DNA from: Kangiellaceae bacterium
GTDB lineage: Bacteria; Pseudomonadota; Gammaproteobacteria; Enterobacterales; Kangiellaceae
Direction: 5' to 3'
Assembly (NCBI GenBank): GCA_030590405.1
Contig: JAUUYO010000072.1
Location: forward strand, 1 to 13,476
Length of the DNA: 13,476 nucleotides
Shown here: one piece after another, positions 1-5,344 of the stretch
Numbering within the stretch: the first letter of the stretch is position 1
Layout of the letters: each line of letters begins with the position of its first letter
Notes under the pieces: generated by a model
What the model saw: the letters and a program-made list of their open reading frames with translations, nothing else
Databases searched by the model: none
What the model was told of the DNA's origin: nothing
Translations under genes and position numbers: made by a program

Positions 1-450
1 ATCAGATGCGATGGCAAAATCAATCTTTTGCTCAAGTAACAGTTGCACAATGTGATCGACGGAGGCATGTTGTATGTCTATGGCTAAATTTTGATAGCGT
101 TGATGAAAACGAGTGAGCACTGTTGGCAATACATATTTTGCCTGGGTCTGGGTGGTTGCCAGTCGAAAAGTACCATGTTCCACTTGATTTTTATCGTCAG
201 AAAGGCGTTTGATGTTTTCGACTTCCTGCAACGCTTTTCGAGCGTGCTGTACGACTTGTTCACCAGTCGCGGTTAACCCGACTAACTGTTTTCCGCTACG
301 CTCAAAAATCCGCAGATCTATCTCTTCTTCAAGTAGTTTTAACTGCTTGCTAATGCCCGGCTGTGAAGTGTAAATACGCTCGGCAGCGGTCGTTATATTG
401 AAGTTATTTTCAACAATTGCGAGTAAGTATTTTAGTTGTTGTAATTTCAT
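1..450 (-). CDS. cysB: CysB/Cbl-type LysR transcriptional regulator, N-terminal 150 residues (partial)
   Basis: The gene runs off the left edge of the window, so only the first 150 codons are seen. It opens MKLQQLKYLLAIVENN, then has a LysR winged helix-turn-helix with the signature TSQPGISKQLKLLEEE (about residues 29-44) and FERSGKQLVGLT. The substrate-binding domain begins near residue 92 with RLATTQTQAKYVLP, which closely follows CysB (IATTHTQARYALP). CysB-family proteins sense O- or N-acetylserine and activate sulfate assimilation and cysteine synthesis genes. The neighbours fit this role: cobA (siroheme) is divergent and a cysteine synthase follows. No clear Shine-Dalgarno lies before the ATG, but the start aligns with CysB. 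Cbl or another CysB paralogue cannot be excluded without the C-terminal half. Confidence 0.9.
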   Translation of the reverse strand, partial: MKLQQLKYLLAIVENNFNITTAAERIYTSQPGISKQLKLLEEEIDLRIFERSGKQLVGLTATGEQVVQHARKALQEVENIKRLSDDKNQVEHGTFRLATTQTQAKYVLPTVLTRFHQRYQNLAIDIQHASVDHIVQLLLEQKIDFAIASD

Positions 451-754
451 CGTTTTTTCATCAGCATGGAACTATTTCTTTCAACATCGAGTTAATTTAA
501 CATTGAAGGAATTGGGTAGAGCTTGTCTCGGCAGGTAAATGTAGCACCAGCGCACAATAATAGCTATTCCAATTGGTTATTATGGAAGAAGTAATATCTA
601 TTTCTAAAGTATTCAATAAAATGTTCTGATCATTACCGATATAATAGTTGCAGTGATATTGTACCATCAAGAAAATGTATCATCAGGAAAAGGTATTGTC
701 AGGAAGCTGCATCGTCAGGCAATAAATAACCAAGGTGCTAATAGGTAATTTTCA
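451..754. promoter_or_regulatory. Divergent cysB/cobA intergenic control region
   Basis: This 304-bp gap separates the divergent cysB-like and cobA starts and must hold both promoters. Seen directly: a CCAATTGG palindrome at 569-576 inside a wider imperfect AT-rich palindrome, a consensus TATAAT at 640-645 facing cobA with no good -35 box 17 bp upstream, and a run of 16-bp repeats at 661-724. A good -10 with a poor -35 is what an activator-dependent promoter looks like, so CysB control of cobA is a reasonable inference. No CysB site could be assigned, because its consensus is weak. Confidence 0.5.
661..724 (+). repeat. Four degenerate 16-bp tandem repeats in the cobA leader
   Basis: Four consecutive 16-base units can be aligned without gaps: GTACCATCAAGAAAAT (661), GTATCATCAGGAAAAG (677), GTATTGTCAGGAAGCT (693) and GCATCGTCAGGCAATA (709). 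The shared core is about GTATCRTCAGGAA. If transcription starts from the TATAAT at 640-645, the array lies in the 5' untranslated leader; otherwise it could be an iterated DNA operator. The last unit ends 30 bases before the cobA start codon. Confidence 0.75.
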
Positions 755-1651
755 ATGAATTATTCGGGAAATGACGCTTCGTATAAAGAATTTCAGGGAA
801 AAGATAAATTTCGCCTGGTTGGTTATTCTGAAGCTAGCCCAATAAATGACAACAAGCTCAAAGCCGCCGGTAAGGTTTATCTGGTGGGAGCTGGACCTGG
901 CGATCCAGAGTTATTAACCCTTAAGGCCTACAAATTATTGCAAAATGCCGAGGTGGTGCTTTATGATTCTTTGATCAGTGATGATATTTTGCAGATGATT
1001 GGAGTTAAGGCAGAATTAATCCACGTAGGTAAACGAGCAAATTGTCATATTGCCAGTCAATCTCAAATTAACCAAAAATTAGTCGAACACGCACAAAAAG
1101 GTTCGATGGTGGTACGATTGAAGGGTGGAGATCCGTTTATATTTGGCCGTGGCGGGGAAGAGTTACAAGTGCTGTCTGATAATCAGATAAATTATGAAGT
1201 GGTTCCCGGTATTACCGCTGCCTCTGGATGTTCGAGTTATGCCGGTATACCATTAACCCATCGAGACTTTGCCCAGTCGGTTCGATTGATTACCGCACAT
1301 CAAAAACAACAAGAAACCATCGATTGGCACAGTTTAGCAGCAGAAAAACAAACGTTGGTTTTTTATATGGGGTTATTACGTAATAAAGTCATTTCGGACT
1401 CTCTTATTAAACACGGCTTAAACGCAAAAACACCAGTGGCCGTGATAGAAAATGGCACCCGAGAAAATCAGCGAGTATTAACTGGGAGGCTCGATCAACT
1501 TTCTGAGTTGGTTGAAGAAAATGATATTCAAATGCCTTCATTGATCTTAGTCGGTGAAGTGGTGGCCTTGTCCAAACAGTTAGCGTGGTTTAATACTACT
1601 GGAGAGGTTAAAGCTTCAACGGAGTCTGCAATGCGAGTATTATCAGCTTAG
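755..1651 (+). CDS. cobA: Uroporphyrinogen-III C-methyltransferase (SUMT), stand-alone CobA type
   Basis: The 298-residue protein transfers two methyl groups from S-adenosylmethionine to uroporphyrinogen III, giving precorrin-2, the branch point to siroheme and cobalamin. The tetrapyrrole methylase domain starts near residue 40 with KVYLVGAGPGDPELLTLKA. It continues with VVLYDSLIS, RLKGGDPFIFGRGGEE (121-136), VVPGITAASG (149-158) and GIPLTHRDFAQS, all SUMT hallmarks. It lacks the dehydrogenase/ferrochelatase half of CysG, so those steps must be encoded elsewhere. An extra N-terminal segment of about 38 residues precedes the catalytic domain, and no internal ATG lies between. A weak AGG-containing ribosome site precedes the ATG. 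Its place between cysB and a cysteine synthase points to siroheme supply for sulfite reductase. Confidence 0.93.
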   Translation: MNYSGNDASYKEFQGKDKFRLVGYSEASPINDNKLKAAGKVYLVGAGPGDPELLTLKAYKLLQNAEVVLYDSLISDDILQMIGVKAELIHVGKRANCHIASQSQINQKLVEHAQKGSMVVRLKGGDPFIFGRGGEELQVLSDNQINYEVVPGITAASGCSSYAGIPLTHRDFAQSVRLITAHQKQQETIDWHSLAAEKQTLVFYMGLLRNKVISDSLIKHGLNAKTPVAVIENGTRENQRVLTGRLDQLSELVEENDIQMPSLILVGEVVALSKQLAWFNTTGEVKASTESAMRVLSA

Positions 1652-1678
1652 TTTTTAGTTATAATCAGTCTTGTATAT

Positions 1679-1722
1679 CCACCGCCTTAGGCGGTGGCTT
1701 GGACAAAGGCTAAGCCGTTGTC
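1679..1722. repeat. Paired hairpins after cobA, resembling the left end of an IS200/IS605-type element
   Basis: CCACCGCCTTAGGCGGTGG (1679-1697) is a perfect 8-bp stem with a three-base loop. A second hairpin follows at 1702-1722, GACAA-a-GGC-taa-GCC-g-TTGTC. There is no T-run, so it is a poor terminator by itself. The first hairpin shares its outer CCACC/GGTGG with the one at 1907-1925, as left and right subterminal hairpins of IS200/IS605 elements often do. Confidence 0.55.
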
Positions 1723-1762
1723 TTAAATTTGACAGCGCACATGTTGAATTAAAATATATTTT

Positions 1763-1843
1763 GTAGGGTGGGCAGTCATTTTTGCCCACCATTTTCGTTA
1801 AATTCAAAGATCCAGCGTGGGCAGAAAAGATTGCCCACCCTAC
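1763..1843. repeat. Inverted pair of REP-like hairpins (GTAGGGTGGGCA type)
   Basis: GTAGGGTGGGCA at 1763-1774 and its exact reverse complement TGCCCACCCTAC at 1832-1843 face each other. Each half is itself a hairpin: GGTGGGCA (1767-1774) with TGCCCACC (1783-1790), and GTGGGCA (1817-1823) with TGCCCAC (1832-1838). Two REP hairpins head to head form a BIME-like unit. Such motifs are commonly moved by RAYT transposases, and a remnant that looks like one lies at about 4378-4461. Confidence 0.7.
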
Positions 1844-1906
1844 TTGATTTAACTAAACTGGAGCGCAATTAAAATGCCAAAGGCTCCCTTCTAGGGAGAA
1901 TCAAAA

Positions 1907-1936
1907 CCACCTTCTAAGAAGGTGGATACTTTTTTT
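1907..1936 (+). terminator. Hairpin plus T-run just upstream of the cysteine synthase gene
   Basis: CCACCTTC (1907-1914), loop TAA, GAAGGTGG (1918-1925), then ATAC and seven T residues (1930-1936). It has the form of a rho-independent terminator on the plus strand. It may end cobA transcription, or be the right end of the element above. Only 30 bases separate it from the next start codon. Confidence 0.6.
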
Positions 1937-1966
1937 AAAACTTGGAATTTTTTAAGAGGAAACAAT

Positions 1967-2905
1967 ATGATCCACAATTCAATTTTAGACACCATTGGCA
2001 ACACTCCTATCATTAAAATTAATCGTCTGGCACCCAGTCACGTTGACATGTATGTTAAAGCGGAATTTTTCAATCCATTAGCGTCGGTGAAAGATCGACT
2101 TGCTTTCGCTATTATTAACGATGCAGAACAAAAAGGGCTTTTAGAAAAAGGTCAAACAGTCATCGAAGCGACTTCGGGAAATACCGGTATTGCATTGGCA
2201 ATGGTTTGCGCCGCCAAAGGTTATCCTTTTGTGGCGGTTATGACCGAAACCTTTTCAGTTGAACGACGTAAAATTATGCGTGCTCTAGGGGCAAAAGTGA
2301 AACTGACGCCTGCGGCAGAAAGAGGTACTGGCATGTTAAAAGTCGCTGAAGAGTTAGCTAAAAAAAATGGTTGGTTTCTTGCCAATCAATTCGATAATCC
2401 CGCCAATCCAGAATACCATCGTAATACTACTGCACCAGAAATATTAAGAGATTTTGCTGGCTTGCCGCTGGACTACTTTGTCAGTGGATATGGAACTGGT
2501 GGAACGATTACCGGCGTAGGTGAAGTACTCAAGGCTGCCAGGCCAGATCTCAAAGTCATCGCCACTGAACCAAAAGGTGCGGCGCTATTAAAAGGTAAAG
2601 AATGGCAACCCCATAAAATTCAAGGTTGGACTCCTGATTTTGTCGCGTCTGTTTTAAATCGAGAAGTGATCGATGAAATTTTACCGGTGACTGATTTAGA
2701 AGCCAGAGACACTGCTTTAGAATTGTCTGCTAAAGAAGGCATTTTTTGTGGCATTTCAGCTGGTGGTACATTTGCAGCGGCGCTAAAAGTCGCGCAAAAC
2801 GCACCTAAAGGATCATCCATTCTGGCGATGTTACCGGACACAGGCGAAAGATATTTGAGCACCTTTTTGTTTGATGATATTGCAGAAGGATCGGATGAAG
2901 TGTAA
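1967..2905 (+). CDS. cysK: Cysteine synthase (O-acetylserine sulfhydrylase, PLP-dependent)
   Basis: The enzyme makes cysteine from O-acetylserine and sulfide. The ATG at 1967 is chosen because AGAGGA (1955-1960) lies at proper spacing before it; the open frame extends 15 codons further upstream, but that part is the terminator-like hairpin. The 312 residues fit the fold-type II PLP family: IGNTP (10-14), NPLASVKDR with the PLP lysine K42, the substrate loop TSGNTG (69-74), the phosphate loop GYGTGGT (174-180), GISAGG (262-267) and PDTGERYLST (290-299). The VERRKIMRALGAKVKLTP stretch is also typical. CysK and CysM are hard to separate by eye, so the symbol is the less certain part. The cysB and cobA neighbours support a role in sulfur assimilation. 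Confidence 0.9.
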   Translation: MIHNSILDTIGNTPIIKINRLAPSHVDMYVKAEFFNPLASVKDRLAFAIINDAEQKGLLEKGQTVIEATSGNTGIALAMVCAAKGYPFVAVMTETFSVERRKIMRALGAKVKLTPAAERGTGMLKVAEELAKKNGWFLANQFDNPANPEYHRNTTAPEILRDFAGLPLDYFVSGYGTGGTITGVGEVLKAARPDLKVIATEPKGAALLKGKEWQPHKIQGWTPDFVASVLNREVIDEILPVTDLEARDTALELSAKEGIFCGISAGGTFAAALKVAQNAPKGSSILAMLPDTGERYLSTFLFDDIAEGSDEV

Positions 2906-2946
2906 ATACTAGCTTAAACCTCAAACTCGCAAAGTGAGAAAAAGCA

Positions 2947-3050
2947 ATGATTGAAAAATGGCATGAAATGGTTCATCTGCGTGACCCGAGCAATTTAGAT
3001 GAGTATTGACAGTTCACACACCTACAAAAATAAAAATTTTACAAGCAATC
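2947..3050 (+). pseudogene. Remnant of a SnoaL/NTF2-like gene (5' end only, decayed)
   Basis: The ATG at 2947 opens MIEKWHEMVHLRDPSNLDEY and then a stop at 3007. This matches the first twenty residues of nuclear-transport-factor-2/SnoaL-like proteins, which usually start like IEKWHxLVExRDPxxLDxLLADD. Shortly after, in another frame, VHTPTKIKILQAIT (about 3012-3053) resembles the family's next segment (VVHTPQxGKAIT), so an internal deletion of roughly a dozen codons is likely. The rest of the gene is absent, replaced by the terminator of the neighbouring minus-strand gene. A functional 20-residue peptide is possible but less likely. Confidence 0.5.
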
Positions 3051-3084
3051 ACTTGAGCGGATATGGTTAGTCGCTCAAGTGATT
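3047..3084 (-). terminator. Rho-independent terminator of the secreted-protein gene
   Basis: AATCACTTGAGCG (3047-3059) and CGCTCAAGTGATT (3072-3084) form a perfect 13-bp stem with a 12-base loop. On the minus strand the stem is followed by GCTTGTAAAATTTTTATTTTTG, a T-rich tail. It begins nine bases beyond the stop codon of the minus-strand gene at 3093. Confidence 0.8.
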
Positions 3085-3092
3085 CGAGTTGA

Positions 3093-3977
3093 TTACCAGC
3101 TAGTGCCGCCATCGTTATCGATATGTTTTTCTGGGTTTTTCCATTGGTCTCTCATCCAAATTGCTGACATTTTACTATCCGTTGTACTATTTTTAGGAAA
3201 AGTGGTTGGTCTCCACATCCAATCTGCATACCAGCTGTTGCTGCCATCTTTGATTTCATTCCAGTAAGTGTACCAGCGCCGACCATCTGAATCCGTCCAA
3301 CTGCTACTACCATTACCCGCTCCTGGCTGTGCAATCAATTTAAAACTGCTATAACTGATTTTGGTTGGATTCCACGAACCACCAGCCAAAATATCAATCC
3401 AATGCTTTGGTTTAGTTCTTGATGGATCAACACCATTTTTGAAAAGGTAGGAAGCATGGGCATCATTGACGATCCCAACCGGTACGTGCTTACCCGATTT
3501 AGCGATTTGTCCCCAAGTATGGTAATCGTGCTCATCGTGATAAAAATGAGTCACACCAACTGGGTTGCTGCCCAAATCTTTAACCCAAACTACCACACCT
3601 TCCCAATCGGTATAATGCGCTAATGAAGATAGGTAGTTGTCATTATTAACGTAGTAATACCAATATTCAAACGCATAATAATAACCAGATGGCATAAATG
3701 ATTTGCCGCTAACATAGCTGCGTCTTACATGGCCGGTCACTTCATAACCTTTGGTTCCTGAACCATCTTTCCATTTATTATAATTGGACACATTATCTCG
3801 TAATCGAAAGGAGTTATCGTAGTTTTCTGAAACAGGTCGGTAGTTGGTACTTTTGTCAATGTAAAGATTGGGTGCGTAAGTTCTTAAATAACTGTTTTTG
3901 CTTGCCGTTTGATCTGAGCCTGCTTGTACAAAAGAAATTGGACAGAAAAAGCAGAGTATGACAATTAATGATTTCAT
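3093..3977 (-). CDS. Secreted protein with Vps62/DUF946-like DWE and HASY motifs, function unknown
   Basis: The 294-residue protein starts with an export signal, MKSLIVILCFFCPISFVQA, with likely cleavage after residue 19. The ATG at 3977 is preferred over the TTG at 3989 because GGAG lies 6 bases before it. The mature protein is rich in Tyr and Trp. Its core, YWYYYVNND (105-113), HYTDWEGVVVWVKD (121-134), PVGVTHFYHDEHDYHTW (139-155) and DAHASYLF (172-179), resembles the Vps62/DUF946 group, where YW..Y.N, DWE..V and HASY recur; the necrosis-inducing NPP1 group has a similar GHRHDWE core. The His/Asp/Glu residues may bind metal. The C-terminal third (WTDSDGRRWYTYWNEI, WYADWMWRP) is unassigned. 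It is monocistronic with its own terminator, in accessory DNA. A toxin or surface role is speculation. Confidence 0.75.
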   Translation of the reverse strand: MKSLIVILCFFCPISFVQAGSDQTASKNSYLRTYAPNLYIDKSTNYRPVSENYDNSFRLRDNVSNYNKWKDGSGTKGYEVTGHVRRSYVSGKSFMPSGYYYAFEYWYYYVNNDNYLSSLAHYTDWEGVVVWVKDLGSNPVGVTHFYHDEHDYHTWGQIAKSGKHVPVGIVNDAHASYLFKNGVDPSRTKPKHWIDILAGGSWNPTKISYSSFKLIAQPGAGNGSSSWTDSDGRRWYTYWNEIKDGSNSWYADWMWRPTTFPKNSTTDSKMSAIWMRDQWKNPEKHIDNDGGTSW

Positions 3978-4317
3978 GTAGTTCTCCAAATGTTTGTTTT
4001 ATTTAACAACAAAATAAAAGCTGTGGAAATATAGGTTCGGAATTTAACTTCGGTCTCTTTTTGTAATTGGCGATCTGAATAATAGAGTGACTCATTAAAG
4101 GAATGATCAACAAAAACTAAAAGGTCACTTATTCCTTTAAGTTCGTTGAAGTTACTACTTTTTATATTAACGCGTTATTTATTTTATTGTGCATTTCAAG
4201 TACTTAAACGTTAAATACTCAAGTCACTACTATGCTTGTTTAACGTTAAACTCGCCATGTTTAACGTTAAAGTGCGGCTAAACTCTCATTAATTGCGAAT
4301 ATATATAATTTTGTGAG
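3978..4317. other. Intergenic stretch without a gene; promoter side of the secreted-protein gene
   Basis: No coding region is convincing here. It must carry the promoter of the minus-strand gene ending at 3093; CCTATATTTCC on the minus strand near 4030 could be a -10, without a sure -35. It also holds an inverted repeat TTAAAGGAAT (4095-4104) / ATTCCTTTAA (4131-4140) with a 26-base loop, and three TTTAACGTTAAA-type palindromes, listed separately. Confidence 0.5.
4204..4271. repeat. Three 12-bp palindromes of TTTAACGTTAAA type
   Basis: TTAAACGTTAAA at 4204-4215, TTTAACGTTAAA at 4239-4250 and TTTAACGTTAAA at 4260-4271. The last two are identical perfect palindromes 21 bp apart, two helical turns; the first lies 35 bp upstream. 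Such spacing suggests an operator for a dimeric DNA-binding protein, but no regulator gene adjoins. A role as a mobile-element end is also possible. Confidence 0.65.
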
Positions 4318-4557
4318 ATGCTTGGTAATATTTCTGTGAGACTTATGTGGAAGAATTTTCGTAAATGCGAGATCCCGCCAGCAATGGCCCCAAATCCCAT
4401 ACGCGCCAAATTAGCGGGCACGCTAGAAACCTCGGATTATACATCCGTTCAATCCGAGGTGACCAAAGAATATAGCGCCGTTATCCATGCCTATTGTCTG
4501 ATGGCCAACCAAAAACGTTATTGGCATCAAGGAAGGAGAGGTTTTATAGCTATTTGA
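4318..4557 (+). pseudogene. Remnant of a Y1/RAYT-type (IS200-like) transposase
   Basis: The 79-codon open frame is not a believable whole protein, but its middle (codons 21-48, bases 4378-4461) reads PAMAPNPIRAKLAGTLETSD then YTSVQSEV. This matches the segment CMAYVDLNPIRAKMADTPETSDHTSIQ found in Y1 (HUH) transposases of the REP-associated kind, with about three residues lost before NPIRA. The catalytic HUH and tyrosine parts are missing. The downstream ANQKRYWHQGR loosely recalls another piece of the same family (ANxxxxxxGRFWxGRF), perhaps rearranged. Inside it lies a 9-bp stem hairpin, CCTCGGATT (4430-4438) / AATCCGAGG (4451-4459). Identification is from memory of the family. Confidence 0.5.
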
Positions 4558-4613
4558 GATTTATTCACTGCAGCAAAAAAGCCGCAAGAAACAGCGCATT
4601 TATTGGCTGAGCG

Positions 4614-5021
4614 TTAGTTTTCTTTATGCAGGTTTACGGGTATATGTTCTGAGTAGAATTGAAAGTCTTTATCGTTAGTGTAGATTTTCATTTTTAGTCT
4701 TGCAGCAACAGCGCATATTAGAAAGTCGGCATGGGAGCCTTGAACTCCATTTTGCCTACAAAGGTTTGAATATTCAGCTGCAGTTTCATAATCAGCGTCA
4801 ATTATTGATTCATTAGGAAAGTATCTAAGTTTATCTCTTAGTTTGACATATCTGTGAAAGTCACTGTACCCAGACAGCACCTCTTGTCTTATTAAACCAA
4901 TAATTTTGGCTCTATTTTCATCAATGAGGCTAGTAATTTCTTCGGCAACTTTTGTTTCGGAAGTGCTTTTTTTTCTAAATGCAAGAGACCACATACACGT
5001 ATCAATTAGGACATTACTCAT
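4614..5021 (-). CDS. vapC: VapC-type PIN-domain toxin (ribonuclease)
   Basis: A 135-residue single-domain PIN protein. VapC toxins are Mg2+-dependent ribonucleases that block translation, often by cutting tRNA or rRNA. The acidic active-site set is visible: D7 in VLIDTCMW, E47 in IRQEVLSG, D99 in SHADFLICAVA and D117 in YTNDKDF. The length is usual for the family. The start ATG overlaps the stop of the upstream antitoxin gene by four bases (ATGA), indicating translational coupling. All catalytic positions are present, so the toxin is probably active. The pair is probably autoregulated by the complex. The RNA target cannot be read from sequence. Confidence 0.9.
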   Translation of the reverse strand: MSNVLIDTCMWSLAFRKKSTSETKVAEEITSLIDENRAKIIGLIRQEVLSGYSDFHRYVKLRDKLRYFPNESIIDADYETAAEYSNLCRQNGVQGSHADFLICAVAARLKMKIYTNDKDFQFYSEHIPVNLHKEN

Positions 5022-5212
5022 GTACGAGCCTTTTTGTAATCATAACCTTCGTCACAAGCTAAAGAGCCGAAAAGCTCTACTATTTCCCGTTGTTTTCGGC
5101 GCTGAACGAATTCTGTAAGAGCCTGATTTACGGTGTCTTTTTTTGTATTCAACCCACTTATAAGTAATGCTTCATCAAGAAGTGCTGTATCAATTGCAAG
5201 ATTAGTAGCCAT
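5018..5212 (-). CDS. vapB: VapB-type antitoxin
   Basis: A 64-residue protein starting MATNLAIDTALLDEALLISG, followed by LNTKKDTVNQALTEFVQRRKQREIVELFG. This is the pattern of short VapB antitoxins of the MRTNIxID..LxxEAL..SGLxTKxxxVxxALxExVRRR kind: an N-terminal ribbon-helix-helix DNA-binding part and a C-terminal tail that wraps the toxin. The ATG at 5212 is chosen over an in-frame upstream start at 5308, because the extra 32 residues have no family counterpart and GAGTG lies just before 5212. It overlaps vapC by 4 bp. Upstream, on the minus strand, GTGTAAA occurs twice 12 bp apart (bases 5214-5220 and 5226-5232), a possible operator. Confidence 0.87.
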   Translation of the reverse strand: MATNLAIDTALLDEALLISGLNTKKDTVNQALTEFVQRRKQREIVELFGSLACDEGYDYKKART

Positions 5213-5274
5213 GTTTACACTCTTATTTACACAATCCGACACACATAGTAGCATAGGAACTAGCAAATGTGTTA

Positions 5275-5326
5275 ATCTGAAGCATTTACGTTGCGCTTCA
5301 ATGCGCAAATTATACTGGCGTTAGAT
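5275..5326 (+). other. attC-like imperfect palindrome between vapBC and the pentapeptide gene
   Basis: An outer arm ATCTGAAGC (5275-5283) pairs, with two mismatches, with GCGTTAGAT (5318-5326), and an inner perfect stem TTGCGC (5291-5296) pairs with GCGCAA (5303-5308). The right end GTTAGAT fits the integron core GTTRRRY, and GCGTTAGATGCA is a common junction sequence in gene-cassette arrays. The left partner does not fit RYYYAAC, so the site would be decayed or a false match. No integrase is in the window. Confidence 0.35.
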
Positions 5327-5344
5327 GCATAAGGAATCCGAGAA

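Larger units (their letters stand above)
1675..1936. mobile_element. Possible non-autonomous IS200/IS605-like element (palindrome-ended) carrying the REP pair
   Basis: The cobA-cysteine synthase gap has no coding potential but is bounded by similar hairpins: CCACCGCC-TTA-GGCGGTGG on the left and CCACCTTC-TAA-GAAGGTGG on the right. An extra hairpin, CTCCCT-TCT-AGGGAG (1884-1898), sits just inside the right one. Subterminal hairpins without inverted terminal repeats or target duplication are the design of IS200/IS605 ends, and deletion derivatives without a transposase are known. No TnpA or TnpB coding remains, and exact ends cannot be set. The assignment rests on structure only. Confidence 0.4.

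Noticed and set aside
91..276. Plus-strand open frame within the LysR gene
   Set aside because: It is the antisense shadow of a clear cysB-like coding region.
447..467. Tiny upstream frame (six codons) overlapping the cysB start on the minus strand
   Set aside because: It has no ribosome site and is too short to separate from chance.
1922..1966. 15-codon upstream extension of the cysteine synthase
   Set aside because: It translates a hairpin and T-run, while the ATG at 1967 has AGAGGA before it and fits the family start.
2620..2862. 80-codon minus-strand frame inside the cysteine synthase gene
   Set aside because: It is the antisense shadow of conserved PLP-enzyme coding sequence, with no family likeness of its own.
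3978..3989. TTG start four codons upstream for the secreted protein
   Set aside because: The ATG at 3977 has GGAG at good spacing and begins a clean signal peptide.
5213..5308. 32-residue N-terminal extension of the antitoxin
   Set aside because: It is unlike VapB proteins and would run through the vapBC promoter region and the attC-like palindrome.
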